From: Paracoccaceae bacterium | GTDB taxonomy: Bacteria > Pseudomonadota > Alphaproteobacteria > Rhodobacterales > Rhodobacteraceae | Assembly (NCBI GenBank): GCA_028874915.1 | Contig: JAPPHA010000013.1 | Span: 1 to 59,206 of the forward strand | DNA length: 59,206 nt | Direction of reading: 5' to 3' | Part shown: positions 25,802 through 36,300 of the stretch, one piece after another | How the letters are laid out: each line of letters begins with the position of its first letter | Numbering within the stretch: position 1 is the stretch's first letter | Translations under genes and position numbers: made by a program | Notes under the pieces: model-generated | Seen by the model: only the letters and a program-made list of their open reading frames with translations | The model's database searches: none | What the model was told of the DNA's origin: nothing

Positions 25802-25853
25802 AGAGTCTGCCTTTCTCGACTCCGAAGACCTCATGGGATCCGAGTCGCCATAG
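25512..25853 (+). CDS. ribbon-helix-helix protein, MobC-like
   Basis: 113 residues from MAQPPEGRRRQRSIMTTD. The segment RSIMTTDSEWELITSRARR followed by AGMTTSQFIVHRTL has the strand-helix-helix pattern of plasmid mobilisation accessory proteins and CopG-type regulators. A Pro-rich linker and a helical C-terminus (MLVIARIEEKRLRDAG) follow. It overlaps the aberrant tail of the RES frame and converges on the relaxase gene. It could be a relaxosome accessory factor binding oriT, or an unrelated repressor. The TTG at 25479 is an alternative start; no strong ribosome site is visible. Confidence 0.55.
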   Translation: MAQPPEGRRRQRSIMTTDSEWELITSRARRAGMTTSQFIVHRTLDAADPSPAATPPPGPPPGVQRRMALAMLVIARIEEKRLRDAGNDSIWDQLVAEESAFLDSEDLMGSESP

Positions 25854-26745
25854 GGACAACTGCCGAAGGATGCGGTGCGGCGATCGAATTGGTGCCCGGC
25901 ATTTGCGACCGGCGGAACGATTGAGACCGCGGCGTCGGCTGCAAGACCAAGGACCTTGATCGACATCCACTCACGGGTTCCCGACGGTCGGACCCCGAAC
26001 GGACATCCGCTCCTGGAGATCCGCAATCCTGACGGGCGGATCAGGGCCGGACACGCGTAGCTGAGGGTGTGTGTCACGGTCGGCCTGTCAAAGACAGCTG
26101 CTGATTTCGGTTCAAACTGGTCATCTCCGCAATCGAACGATCCGGGCTCGGGGCCATGGCGCTTCCGACGCCATCGCCGCATTCGGGCGAGCTATGGGTT
26201 GTGAGCCCACCGCAAGCCGAGCCTCGCAGCACAACCCGGTTTCCGGCCATTGCGGCGCCTGATCTGCGGGATGGTCTCGAAGGATTCGTCGATGAGTCGA
26301 AGCGGGACATCGGTCCGGGAACCGGACCGCAAAAGCCTTCCCAAAGTTCCGGCCTTGAACCCTCGACGACCCTTGGTGCATTCGAGCCCGAAACACTGGG
26401 AGCCGACGATGGAATTGTTCATCCCGTCGCCGACCGCGACAACATTACCGGCAACCCATCGCCGAGTTCCGGGCCCCGGGGTTCCGGAAACCCTCTGGCC
26501 GGCGGGCCGACTGTCCGACGGGCGGAACCCGTTGCGGCGAACTGAAGCGGGGCCGGTCCCCGCGGAGTCGGTGTGCAGTTGGTCCGGTTGAATCGGGTCC
26601 TGGGACGAATCTCGCCGCATGAGCCGAATCCGGGAGAGCCGGTTCGACGAAATAGGGGGGTCGTTTCGATCCGTATTCGGCCCGGCGTCGGATGGGGCTG
26701 CGACGCGGTTTGGTGCCGAAGTTCGGAAGGGCAAACTCTGCGGTT
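25854..26745. other. intergenic, candidate place for oriT
   Basis: About 890 bases between the ribbon-helix-helix gene and the end of the relaxase gene. The frames on both strands (26156-26545 plus, 26192-26854 minus) have similar composition and no motif, so I call none of them. By position a nic site or oriT could lie here or near 31.2-31.9 kb, but I do not recognise one. Confidence 0.25.
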
Positions 26746-29700
26746 TTACATTGACAACCCGAATTCCCTCTCCGGGCCTCGGTCGCGGCCGATCTCGGCC
26801 GTTTGCCTTTCCAGTTCCTTCAATTCTGCCTTGCGTTCGTTTTCGTCGCCCCATGCGACCCTGTGGAACCGTCCCGCCTGGCGGAGCCGTTGGGGTTCGA
26901 TTGCGAGCTCGCTGCCTTCCCGCAAGGCGTTGGTCCCTCTTGAGTCGAGGACGCGGAGTCGGATCCGGTCCCGTTTCGGCGTGGGTCCCGCATCAACGGT
27001 GACGACATTGGCCGCGATTGCGCGAACGCCGACCTTGCCGTCCGGACCGGCGCCCGGAACCGTTTCGACCCAGAGAATTTGATCGCCTGGCACGACCCGG
27101 GCCTCGCCCGGTTTGTCCGGCGCTCCGACCCACCAGTCATCCTGAACCGTGCAGGCGATACTGTAGGGCCCTGCCGCCTCTGCCCGCATCCCATCCCGGA
27201 GCGACTCCTCGGACCACGGCCGGCGATGGACATCACCCAGGAAGAGATCCAGGGCGTAGACGGCCCTTGGCCTGCCCCCAGGCGGATTCGTCAGCGGTTC
27301 CTCCTGGATTTCGTAGCGATCGCCAGCGTCCGTGACGCCCCGGCGCACAGCGGTGATCTGTCCTTCCTGGACCGCCGACTCGCCATCGCGACCGACCCCC
27401 CAGCGAACACGGTCGCCGAGAACCAGGTCGCCGGCACAGCGGATCGAATGCCGGGCATCGGCCACACGTCCCGTGCAATCGAAGTCGGGATGGCGTTGGG
27501 CCCAGTCCAGGACGGTGTCGTCGCGGCGAAACATGTCGATCTGTTGGGCTAGCCGGGACCGGAGGGTTTCGAGGCTCCACCCGTGGGCGGTCCGGAGATG
27601 CGGTTCCCACGCCGATCTGTCCTCCAACATCCGTTTTCCGTCGGCATGCAGCCGTTCGGCGTCCTCCCGCCATCCGGCGTATTCGCTTCGCCGCTGCGGC
27701 AAGGGTGCCTGACCGGGGCCGTCATCAGCGAAGAGAACGCCGCGCCGCGTCCCGCTGCACTCGATCCGCTGCATGAAGTCTCCGACCCTCTGCGCCCGGT
27801 GCCGTTGCTCCCGTTGACCGTCGAGTATGCGCTTGATCGCCCCGGCCGATCCTTCGGGAACGAAGGGGTCGGTGGCAAGCGCCTCGATGCGACCGATCAC
27901 GGCGCCGTAACCCTCGACGCAACAGGGGATTGTTCCGTTCGCCTCGGCCCGAATCCCGAGCGCCTGCCAGTCGCGCAGGACCACGTCGGCTGAATGGCGG
28001 CCGAGCGCCCGCCGGAGGCGTGTCAGATCGGACCCCACCTGGCTTCGCAGGCCGGGTTGGGAATCGAGATGGGGTGAGAATTCGAGCGTGTCCAGGATGG
28101 TCGTCCCCTCGCGGACCAATTCCTCCGCTACGTCTCGCAATGGCTTGGAGGATTCGACCGGATCATCGCGCCTGTTCAGTGACGTCATCGCCCTGAGGGA
28201 ACGCGCACGGTAACTGGCGACGGCATCACGTCGAGCGATCTCCCGGCTGATCCAGGCCACATGCACGTCCAGGCGTTCGCGATAGTCCGCGGGCAGACCC
28301 GGCAGGCCGCGTTCGCGTTCCAGCCGCGCTGCCGCATCCCGGAATTCGGGCCTGTCGATGAGACTGCAACCCGCCGCTTCCCTCAGCGCCTCGAACGCCC
28401 GGACCGCCGCCAGGATCGGTGGCTTGTCCGGAATTCGGGCGAAGTGTGACGGATCCGCTTCCCGGTCCCCGGGCCATTCCCTGGACCTGTCCAGCGCCGA
28501 CAAACGCAGCCCCGTCTGTTCCTCCAGCGCCTCCCTCAACTGGATCCGGTTGTCGGTCAGCACGACCACTTCGTCCCGGGTTCGGCTGACGACCTCGCAG
28601 AAAACCGCCTGGTCCGCGAGTGACCCGTGACCGGAATCCAGGATCGCAATCACCTGATCGGCGACGATGCCCTCGGCTTCGGGAACCGGCGCGCTGTAGA
28701 CATGGTCGATGTGACGCAGCTGGGAATCATCCCGCGCCAACTTGCGTTTGCGTCCGTCCGGGGTCGCCAGCCGAACCCCCTTGGACCCGATCCTCAGAAC
28801 GCGGGCGTGTTGACCGTCGACCAACCCCCGCCGGGAATCATCGCGTGTCCAGCGGATCACATCGCCGGTCCGGATGCGGATCGCGGCCGTCTCGAAGAGT
28901 TCGAAAGGTTTGTGGCGACTCCGGTCGGCGGGATCGATCCTGACAACCCGCCCGTCGGCGTGGTCCAGCACCGCCTCGCCACCGTCGATGGCCAGAATGG
29001 TGAAACACTCGTCGGCTTTCGCCGGGCCCTCCCGGAGATCCCGCTGAAACACCACCGCATCGCCTTCCTGCCAGTTGCGGATGTCGCGCGTCTGGGCCTC
29101 GGTCAAACCGAGGGGAATCAGCCTCTGGATTTCAAGTTCCCGGCCGCGAAGGACCCCTTCGGCCGCAAGTCCCGCACGGACCGTTTCGTTGATCTCCGAC
29201 CGGGTTTCATGGGTCGGTGCGAGGATGACCGTGGCGTCGCGGCCGGCATCATCCAGGGCCAGCCAAAGCTGTCCCGCCATCCGGCCCAGCTCGTCGAACG
29301 CGACATCATGGACAAGGGCACCGCGGCCGCCGACGGAGAGGGCCGGTTTGTCGACGATTTCACGGACCGCGGCTTCCCGCGGGTGCGGCGTTCGCAACCG
29401 GGGAACGTCGACCATCTCCGTTGTCGGCATTCCGGCCTGCTGCAGCAGGCGGAAAGGTTGCCCGGCCGCGGCAACCCGCAACTGGCGCGTGTCGCCCAGG
29501 AGCACAAGGCGCCCAACGCCGAACCGGCGAACAATCCGCATCAGGGCGAGCATCTGTGCAGTGCTTGTCATCGACGCGTCGTCGAGGATCAGCACCGAAG
29601 TGGCGAACCCGTCCCGCCACGAGGCCAGGGTCGTCTCGTCGGCGATGTCGTCGGAAACGTCCCGATGCCTGGAAAGAAACCCCGTCAGGCTGCGGGCCGC

Positions 29701-31167
29701 CAGCCCAGCCTCGGCCCGGAGCCCCTGGACAGCCGTTACGCTCGGGGCCAGTGCGAATACACGGTGGTCGTCCGACAGTTCGGTGAGCGCTCTGAGCATC
29801 GCCGTCTTGCCGGTCCCGGCGTTGACCACAACGCCAATCGTCGCTCTGTCGCCGACCAGGATCGCACGGACGGCCCGCCTCTGTCCTTCGGTCAGCGCGC
29901 GCTCCTCAAGGGCCGACCCGACCCGATCGCCGCCGGCGAACGGCCGGCCGGGGTCCCGCGACCGGTCCATCATCGCGGCGATCTCGCGTTCAGCCCGAAG
30001 CGCGCCGCTCGTCGCCAGGCAGGGGCCGAGCCCACGGCGAACGGCATCGACCAGATGGCCGTCCGCCCTGAGCTGATCCCGGGCCACAATGTACTCCGCG
30101 TGGGAGTACACGCCGGAGGAACGGGCCAGCGACAGCATGCAGAGATCGGCCTCGCGGAAGACTGAACTTCGCTCGGTGAGATGCTTCGCGGACGCGTCGA
30201 CAATCTCCAGGATACCAGGCCGGCGCCGTGCGTCTTCGACTTCCTGCTGCCGGCCGGCAGCAGGGAAGGGCGGATCGCGGTCGAGACCGATCGCCGGGGC
30301 CTGTGCCCGCCACCGGGCCTCGAGCTCGCGATGATGAGGCTCGTTCTTCCGTCTGCGGGTGGCATGTGCCGCCCTCTGGCGATTGGCCGCCGTGTTGGCG
30401 AGGCCGCGGCTTTCGACCCAGTCCATGATTTCCCGGCGTCGGCTTGAGTGTTCCTCAAGGAGCGACTGGCTGTAACCCTCGATCTCGAATCCGGGCACCG
30501 GCCCGACCATGGACGGCCTGAGCACGTAACCCAGCTCCCGGAGTTGCGACGCCAGCGCGTTCCGGTAATGGGCGCCGATCAGCTTCTGGGCCGGTCTCAG
30601 CGGTCCCATGTCAAGGCTGCCCCATCGGCCATTGGCCTTCCGGGTCATGTTGGCGACGACGGCATGGGTGTGCAGGTGCGGTTCCAGGTTCCGGTTGGCC
30701 GTGTGACGGAAGGTTGCGGCCGCCATGAAGGGAGCGTTCACCCGGATACTGCGACGCGTCCCGCGGTCCCACATCCGGGTCACCAGCAGGTTCTCTTCGA
30801 TGAAATCCAGCGTCGCCGCGGCTGCGTCGTCATGGGCTCCGACGACCCGGGCGTCACCGGCCACAAGGGCCGCCAGCGAGACCGACTTTGGCGCCTGCAG
30901 GGTGACATCGACCCCCGGCCTGTGCTCGCGCCTGCCGTCCCGGGTGGGACGCCCGAGGACCGTGTCCGTGCCCGGAACTTCGCCGGAAAGAACGGCCGCG
31001 AACCCGTCGGATTCGACATGGTGCGCGAGACGCAGCTCCGCGGCACCGCGGCCATGCCAACGGCTCGCCTTCCTGTGCTCGGGGTCGTCCCTTGCGTAGT
31101 AGCCTTCCTGCTCAAAGTAACGCACGGTGCAGGTGGCGGAGGTCAACGGCGTGACAGTGGCAACCAT
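26746..31167 (-). CDS. MobF (TrwC/TraI-type) conjugative relaxase-helicase
   Basis: 1,473 residues. The N-terminal TrwC domain has candidate catalytic Tyr in YFEQEGYYARDD (residues 17-24) and the three-His metal site PHLHTHAVV (His-164, 166, 168). A RecD/TraI-type helicase follows with Walker A NAGTGKTAML near residue 450 and Walker B VLILDDASM near 525. The C-terminal 500 residues are poorly conserved, with many charged repeats. The protein nicks oriT, stays bound to the 5' end and unwinds the transferred strand. Length and domain order match full MobF relaxases, with no visible lesion. Its ATG overlaps the stop of a 60-codon frame (TGATG). The coupling protein gene lies 2.2 kb away on the same strand. 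Confidence 0.9.
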   Translation of the reverse strand: MVATVTPLTSATCTVRYFEQEGYYARDDPEHRKASRWHGRGAAELRLAHHVESDGFAAVLSGEVPGTDTVLGRPTRDGRREHRPGVDVTLQAPKSVSLAALVAGDARVVGAHDDAAAATLDFIEENLLVTRMWDRGTRRSIRVNAPFMAAATFRHTANRNLEPHLHTHAVVANMTRKANGRWGSLDMGPLRPAQKLIGAHYRNALASQLRELGYVLRPSMVGPVPGFEIEGYSQSLLEEHSSRRREIMDWVESRGLANTAANRQRAAHATRRRKNEPHHRELEARWRAQAPAIGLDRDPPFPAAGRQQEVEDARRRPGILEIVDASAKHLTERSSVFREADLCMLSLARSSGVYSHAEYIVARDQLRADGHLVDAVRRGLGPCLATSGALRAEREIAAMMDRSRDPGRPFAGGDRVGSALEERALTEGQRRAVRAILVGDRATIGVVVNAGTGKTAMLRALTELSDDHRVFALAPSVTAVQGLRAEAGLAARSLTGFLSRHRDVSDDIADETTLASWRDGFATSVLILDDASMTSTAQMLALMRIVRRFGVGRLVLLGDTRQLRVAAAGQPFRLLQQAGMPTTEMVDVPRLRTPHPREAAVREIVDKPALSVGGRGALVHDVAFDELGRMAGQLWLALDDAGRDATVILAPTHETRSEINETVRAGLAAEGVLRGRELEIQRLIPLGLTEAQTRDIRNWQEGDAVVFQRDLREGPAKADECFTILAIDGGEAVLDHADGRVVRIDPADRSRHKPFELFETAAIRIRTGDVIRWTRDDSRRGLVDGQHARVLRIGSKGVRLATPDGRKRKLARDDSQLRHIDHVYSAPVPEAEGIVADQVIAILDSGHGSLADQAVFCEVVSRTRDEVVVLTDNRIQLREALEEQTGLRLSALDRSREWPGDREADPSHFARIPDKPPILAAVRAFEALREAAGCSLIDRPEFRDAAARLERERGLPGLPADYRERLDVHVAWISREIARRDAVASYRARSLRAMTSLNRRDDPVESSKPLRDVAEELVREGTTILDTLEFSPHLDSQPGLRSQVGSDLTRLRRALGRHSADVVLRDWQALGIRAEANGTIPCCVEGYGAVIGRIEALATDPFVPEGSAGAIKRILDGQREQRHRAQRVGDFMQRIECSGTRRGVLFADDGPGQAPLPQRRSEYAGWREDAERLHADGKRMLEDRSAWEPHLRTAHGWSLETLRSRLAQQIDMFRRDDTVLDWAQRHPDFDCTGRVADARHSIRCAGDLVLGDRVRWGVGRDGESAVQEGQITAVRRGVTDAGDRYEIQEEPLTNPPGGRPRAVYALDLFLGDVHRRPWSEESLRDGMRAEAAGPYSIACTVQDDWWVGAPDKPGEARVVPGDQILWVETVPGAGPDGKVGVRAIAANVVTVDAGPTPKRDRIRLRVLDSRGTNALREGSELAIEPQRLRQAGRFHRVAWGDENERKAELKELERQTAEIGRDRGPEREFGLSM

Positions 31168-31349
31168 CAGGGATTTCGCTTCGACAAACGTCCAACCCTG
31201 ACGGTCACGGGAAAGACCTGGCCGGACGGCGTTGCAATTCCGGGACTTTCCCGCGCCACAATGAAAGTCGGGAACATCGTCAGTGCGATGGTGACGTCGA
31301 CAACCCGCCGTAGTTTGGCGTCACGGGGCCAACAGCGACCACGATTCAT
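31167..31349 (-). CDS. small protein coupled to relaxase
   Basis: 60 codons from MNRGRCWPRDAKLRRVV; ends at a TGA that shares its last base with the relaxase ATG. There is one hydrophobic stretch (VDVTIALTMFPTFIV) after a basic N-terminus, so it may be a membrane or exported peptide. The stop-start overlap is the main reason to call it; no ribosome site is obvious. Confidence 0.35.
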   Translation of the reverse strand: MNRGRCWPRDAKLRRVVDVTIALTMFPTFIVARESPGIATPSGQVFPVTVRVGRLSKRNP

Positions 31350-31418
31350 GGTCGCCAAGACCAGCGGCTGGCCGTCGACTTCAGGGATGATGGGAATGCT
31401 GAACGTTGCCTGGAGCTT

Positions 31419-31654
31419 TCAGGCGGTGGCACATGGCGCGTTGAGATTGCCCAGCCTCTGAACGCGAGTCTTTCTCACGTTGCGTGCCGCTGCGTCCTGT
31501 CCCGGCTCTTCGTGTGGCGACGCGACGGGGTGACGAAACCATTCGCCCAACACATGCCCGGCCGCCAAGGCCCCGGAAACGTCGTCATCATCACGGAAAC
31601 GCGCCTCGACTGAAGCACGAGAAATCGGACTGGCGTCGTTCCAGTGGCTTGGCA
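31419..31654 (-). CDS. hypothetical small protein
   Basis: 78 codons from MPSHWNDASPISRASVEARF through DDDDVSGALAAGHVLGEWF. The sequence is protein-like and in the same direction as the relaxase, 70 bp upstream of the coupled 60-codon frame. No SD precedes the ATG and the frame extends upstream without support. It could be a mobilisation accessory protein. Confidence 0.3.
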
Positions 31655-31916
31655 TGGAGAAGAACAATACTGGAACATTCAGGCTGCAACAAGCTTGAAC
31701 ACGGGAATCCCGGGATCTTCCCACGCCCGTCCCGTCCCGTAGTCTCACCGACCTGGTGGCTCCGGGACAGGCGTAAATTTCGGTGACTGTTTCGAAATCG
31801 TGAATGCAATCCGGTGTGGTTTCCCCTGCAAACCGTTGGGAAAACCCGTAGTCTGCACCCATCAATTGAACCGGCACTGTTAGCGGGAAGTTCCAGGAAA
31901 CGGAGGTCTCGGCCCA

Positions 31917-32531
31917 ATGAGACACCGCGGGATCGTGGTAGCTGCGATGGCCGCCACCCTTGCGACCGGCTGCAGCGAGATTGCCGCCGTTGCGACGGCC
32001 CCGGTGACGGCAACCGTCATGACGATCAGCGCGAGGGTGAATGACGACGGGCTGTCCGCCAACGAGCTCCGGCAGACCTCGGAGTGGCAGGCGGATGCGG
32101 CCCTCATGCGTGCCCTCGAGCAAGGCATCGAAGGCAGCAGTGCAACCTGGTCAAACCCGTCGGACCCTGAAGGGCCGGCATCGGGACGTGCGACCCTGCT
32201 CTCGCAGAGCCGCGGCACCGAAGGAGAGACGTGCTGGCGCGTTCGCACTGAAAGTCGCATCGGCAGCGCTCCGGCCGAAACGTCGACTCGATTGCTCTGT
32301 CCAGTGGGGCGAAATGGCTGGATAGACATGGGCGAACAGGACACCGCCGGGAATGCCGAAGCGAAGACCGGACACTGTCTTCAGACGCAATGCCCTGATG
32401 GATATGGTCTTCGTATGTCCGCGAGTCCCAATTCGGACGGGTGCATAACACGCTGTGAGGTTATCCATATTGGTCCCGAAGTTTTCCCCGTCCCGATCAT
32501 TCCGGATCCTCAGGACTCGCAAAACTCGTAA
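31917..32531 (+). CDS. lipoprotein, 17-kDa surface-antigen-like
   Basis: 204 residues with GGAGGT 9 nt before the ATG. The N-terminus MRHRGIVVAAMAATLATGCS is a lipoprotein signal with Cys-19 as lipid site; the lipobox (ATGC) is not ideal. The middle ALEQGIEGSSATWSNP and later ETCWRVRTESRI resemble the C-terminal domain of rickettsial 17-kDa-type surface antigens. A Cys-rich segment (HCLQTQCPDGYG, CITRCEV) follows. It is the only plus-strand gene inside the transfer block, between relaxase and TraF-like peptidase genes. It might act in surface exclusion or in anchoring the pilus; this is inference from the position. Confidence 0.6.
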   Translation: MRHRGIVVAAMAATLATGCSEIAAVATAPVTATVMTISARVNDDGLSANELRQTSEWQADAALMRALEQGIEGSSATWSNPSDPEGPASGRATLLSQSRGTEGETCWRVRTESRIGSAPAETSTRLLCPVGRNGWIDMGEQDTAGNAEAKTGHCLQTQCPDGYGLRMSASPNSDGCITRCEVIHIGPEVFPVPIIPDPQDSQNS

Positions 32532-32608
32532 GGAACCCTGTCCGCCATCGGACTGTCCGTGCACCATGGGGGATCCGGGTTCATGCCAAGACCCGGGCCC
32601 GGGTTCGC

Positions 32609-33127
32609 TCACGGAACGTGACGACCCCACGCGTCCGTCGGACACGTGCGCTCGGAACCGGATTCGTGGCAATGGCACCGTTGCCCGCAGGATTCGAAGC
32701 CGTCGATCGTAAGCCGCGGACGCCAGAATCCCAGTATCTCCGCGACGGGAACAGCGCCGAACACACGGCTGTCCAGCGCGCGGTCTCCATCGCCCTCGAG
32801 AATGACGCCCGAACCGGTGACGGCCGTGACGCGCTTGAGGACCGGAACGCCCGCCTGATTGTCCGCGCTGCATAGCCGTGGGTCGTGGCGGACCCCGGCT
32901 GGCAGGGCCGGAAGGCAGAAACTTGCGAAACCGGCCGTGTCCGGATCGGCCGCGACATAGAGACCCGGCGGGACGCTACCGGTCAGGTTCAGGAGGCAGT
33001 GGTCGCGGTCCCGGGCACAGGGGAAGACGGCGAACGCCAGAATGGCCGTCACGATCGCTGCCGGAACCCCGGCGAGCGCCTGGACCGCACCGGGGGTCAG
33101 CAAGGGAATCGGGATCCGGTCGGGCAC
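32609..33127 (-). CDS. TraF-like S26 signal peptidase
   Basis: 172 residues from a GTG. One N-terminal membrane helix (VPAAIVTAILAFAVF) precedes NLTGSVPPGLYVA, the catalytic Ser box of S26 peptidases, and VLKRVTAVTGSGV, the catalytic Lys box. The closing region DSRVFGAVPVAEILGFWRP matches the DSR.fGpVp element. In RP4, TraF of this family processes and cyclises the conjugative pilin; related genes commonly sit next to coupling proteins. The last 35 residues with four Cys/His are unusual. The gene is 220 bp downstream of the coupling protein gene and on the same strand. Confidence 0.75.
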   Translation of the reverse strand: MPDRIPIPLLTPGAVQALAGVPAAIVTAILAFAVFPCARDRDHCLLNLTGSVPPGLYVAADPDTAGFASFCLPALPAGVRHDPRLCSADNQAGVPVLKRVTAVTGSGVILEGDGDRALDSRVFGAVPVAEILGFWRPRLTIDGFESCGQRCHCHESGSERTCPTDAWGRHVP

Positions 33128-33347
33128 GATCGACGAGACGTGGTCCGGACCCCGGCGGGGTGAAGGGTCCGCGCCAGATCGCTCTCATCCCGGGTTCGGG
33201 GACGGGCCGCAATTCCGGGACCGCAACGCGGGCGGAGTTCGGCCCCGGCGCGGTGATGGCTGACCCCGTTCCACCGACACACTGTCTTGGACAGTGTCTC
33301 GGCGTCCCGAACACGGTCGTGTCCCCGGGTACCGGCGCTGCCGCCTG

Positions 33348-36300
33348 TCATCCGGAACCACGCCTGTACGGTCCCGCCGTTCCGGTGATCCGACCGGTGT
33401 CGTCGAGGAGGATCCGGTGAATCGGCCCATTTCGGTCATCGGGGATGAACACGATCGACCAAAGGTCCGGGGCATCAACGCCGGGTCCCAGGACGCCGGG
33501 CGGGATGACCCGGGCCGTGGTTCCGGCCGGGGCCCGGAGGAATGGCTGGCCGAGCGCCCGGGCCGCGATTGAATCGGGTTCCGGGTCGACCGCCTTCGCG
33601 ATCAGGATGTCATGCACGGTATTCCGGCCGATGGCGGCCCGGAACCGGCCAAGGTCACCGCTGTCCGGTTCCCGGGTTGCGACTGCCGCGCGATCACCCG
33701 GGATCGGTGGATCTCCTGGCGCCGGATCAGCCCCATTCGATATTGGAATCTCGGGGAGACTGTCGGTGACATCGTCGAGTCCTGCGCCGATGTCCCCGGT
33801 CCCGGGATGTGTCGGGCCGGAGGCCGGTGACGATTCGCCAGCATCCCGTTCTGCAACTCCTTGCTCGCTTCCCGGCGAAACTGCCGTCGGGGCCGGGGTG
33901 GCCGACGAATCTCGGGGGTCCGCCGTTTCCACGTCGGAATTGGGGCTCCCCGGTTGCGACGGGGTCAGGCGGGACTCGTCAACATCGGGACCGTCTGGGC
34001 CCGGAACCAGATGGCCCGCCTTCTGGCTCTCGACGGGATCCGGGTCGGGTTCGCTGCCCGAAACCGCATGAGTGTCTTGCGGGGGCGGCGCAACCGGATT
34101 CGAATCGCTTGCGGACTCGTCGGATCGGCCGGTGGTCGTTTCCGATCCGGCCGTCCGACTCCGTTCGGCGTGCGATGGTTCCGCGTCCTTGCAATTCCGG
34201 GCCGGGGCGGGGCGCTCCCGGGTGTTTTCAGCATCAGCAACGTTTGACGGTCTGTCGGACCGGACGCCGTCTCGGCCTGGGGCGGAGGCAGCGCCTCGAT
34301 CCAGGCCTCTGTCTTCGTGTCCAGAATCGGTTGCGCCGCCGTTGTCTCGACGACTGTCCGGGACCCGGATCGGATCTTTCGGCCCTTTCCGAGCGTCGGC
34401 CGTGTTCCGTTCGGTCTTGGTGTCCGGTGCGTCACCGGAGGCCGCCAGTGATGGGATGACCGAAGGAGAAGGTGGGGGCCGGGACCCGGGAGATTTCAAC
34501 GCCGAAACGGGTCGCCGCGCCGCGTCAACGATCCGGGTCATGTCGTCACGGGTGAACCAGATTGCCTTCGAGGCGAGAATCGGGGCGGTCCCCGTGGCGA
34601 GGATGATTGCCGCCTCGGGCGGCAGCTGGCGGAGTTCGGACGGCTGGATGAGCTCGGTCTCCCGGAGTTGGGTGGACTCCGAGGAACCGGCGCTCCCCGA
34701 GAAAGGCATGAAGAGCTGGTGGCTGCGCTGGCGGGATTCGGATGCGGTCGTAACGGTCTTCCGGCCGATCATGCGGCTGAGGGCCTGGGCCTGGACGGCG
34801 TTTTGCACCGGGCCGATGACCATCGCGTCGACCGAGTTCTCCCATGCCCCGGCGCCGTGCGGGCCGTAGCATTCGAGTAGCTGCTGCCAGGACTGGAAGA
34901 TCTGCATCAGGTGGACGCCATAGGCCCGGGCCTCGTCCCGAACGGCCGCTAGGAAATCCATGCGCCGGAGCGCCCGCGCCTCGTCAATGATGAACAGGCG
35001 ATGGACGGGATCCGCCTCCGGATCCGAGATCGGCGTCGAGTCGCGGATCGCCCTGACAAGGGATCCGATGAGTGTCCGGGGGATTTCCGGGGCCTTCTCG
35101 GCGACCGCCGTCGGGATCTGGACGTAGATGTCGGTGTCCGGATCGAGAACCCGATCGAGGAGGTCCCGGCCGTCTTGGGCGGGCGAGACCAGATAGCCCC
35201 GGGTTGCTGCCTGCCCCGCCCATTCGAGACTGTTGGCGACGGTGGCAACGATGCTCGAGAACTGGCGATCCTCCGTGTGGGCCAGCTCGGAGAGGCCCAC
35301 CGTGATGAAGTCGAAGTCGGGCACCGGCCCGGGCTCCCGGCCGGATCCCCGGCGATCCTGGCGGTTCGCGCCCGTATCCCGGGTCCTGCGTCCGCCCTTG
35401 CCCGGAGATGGCGCTCGCCGCGACCCGGCCGCCCGGATCGCGGCGGCCCGGGCCCCGTAGCGTTCCGCCGCTGCCAGGAACTCGGCCCGGATGATGCCCG
35501 GTGACCCGGCCAGCAGGCGGTTGGCGGCGGCCGGGATGTTCGGATGCGTCCCCTCATGGTGGAGATGGCCGAAGAGCGACGTCAGCGTCCGCAACGCCTT
35601 CTTGTGAAAGAACGCCGCCGCATCCGACCGGTCCTCGCCAGTTGTCGTCACCATGAACCCCGCGATGTCGGAGAATACCGTGCCATCATTCGGGCTGAGG
35701 GTGGTCAGCAGCTTGAAGGGATCGAGTCCGGATTCGGCCGTGATCAGCCAGGGCTTTCGGCCGCGGGCCCGGCGGACCCCGGCCGTCAGCCGGTAGATCT
35801 CGCCCTTGGGATCGATGACGATGAGCGGGCCGTCGAAGGTGAGCGCATTCGGGATGACGATGCCCGCCGTCTTGAAACTCCCCGATCCCGAAAACACGAG
35901 GCTGTGGCCATTTCCGCGCGCCGGATCCAGCGCGATCAGCGAACCCTGGCCCTGGCGCCGCCAGGTTTTCCGGTCAGCCGGATCGAATTCCCCCTGTCCC
36001 CGTGGGCGGGGCTCCGTTTGCTCGCCCAGGATGATTCCGCCCGTGGTCGCGAACCGGCGCCGGACGTCGTCGCGCCCGGCCCAGGCCGCATCCGATAGCG
36101 TTCGCGCGGGTTTCGCGGGCGCCCGGTCCGCCAGGCGGTCACCGAGCCACTGCAAGGCGGCCATCGACTGATAGGCGAGGATCGCCACCCCGATTCCGGC
36201 CGCAAGAGCCGACGTCGCGAGGCGCGTGGTTTCGTAGGCCGAGAGATCGATTCCGCCGGTCATCAGCAATTCCGCCCCGGTGAACAGGCTCCGCAGGTTG

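Noticed and set aside
26156-26854. two opposing frames after the relaxase
   Set aside because: Both have the same bland composition expected from GC-rich noncoding DNA; none has a motif.
28627-30165. 512-codon plus-strand frame
   Set aside because: Antisense shadow in the GC-rich relaxase gene; no motif or ribosome site.
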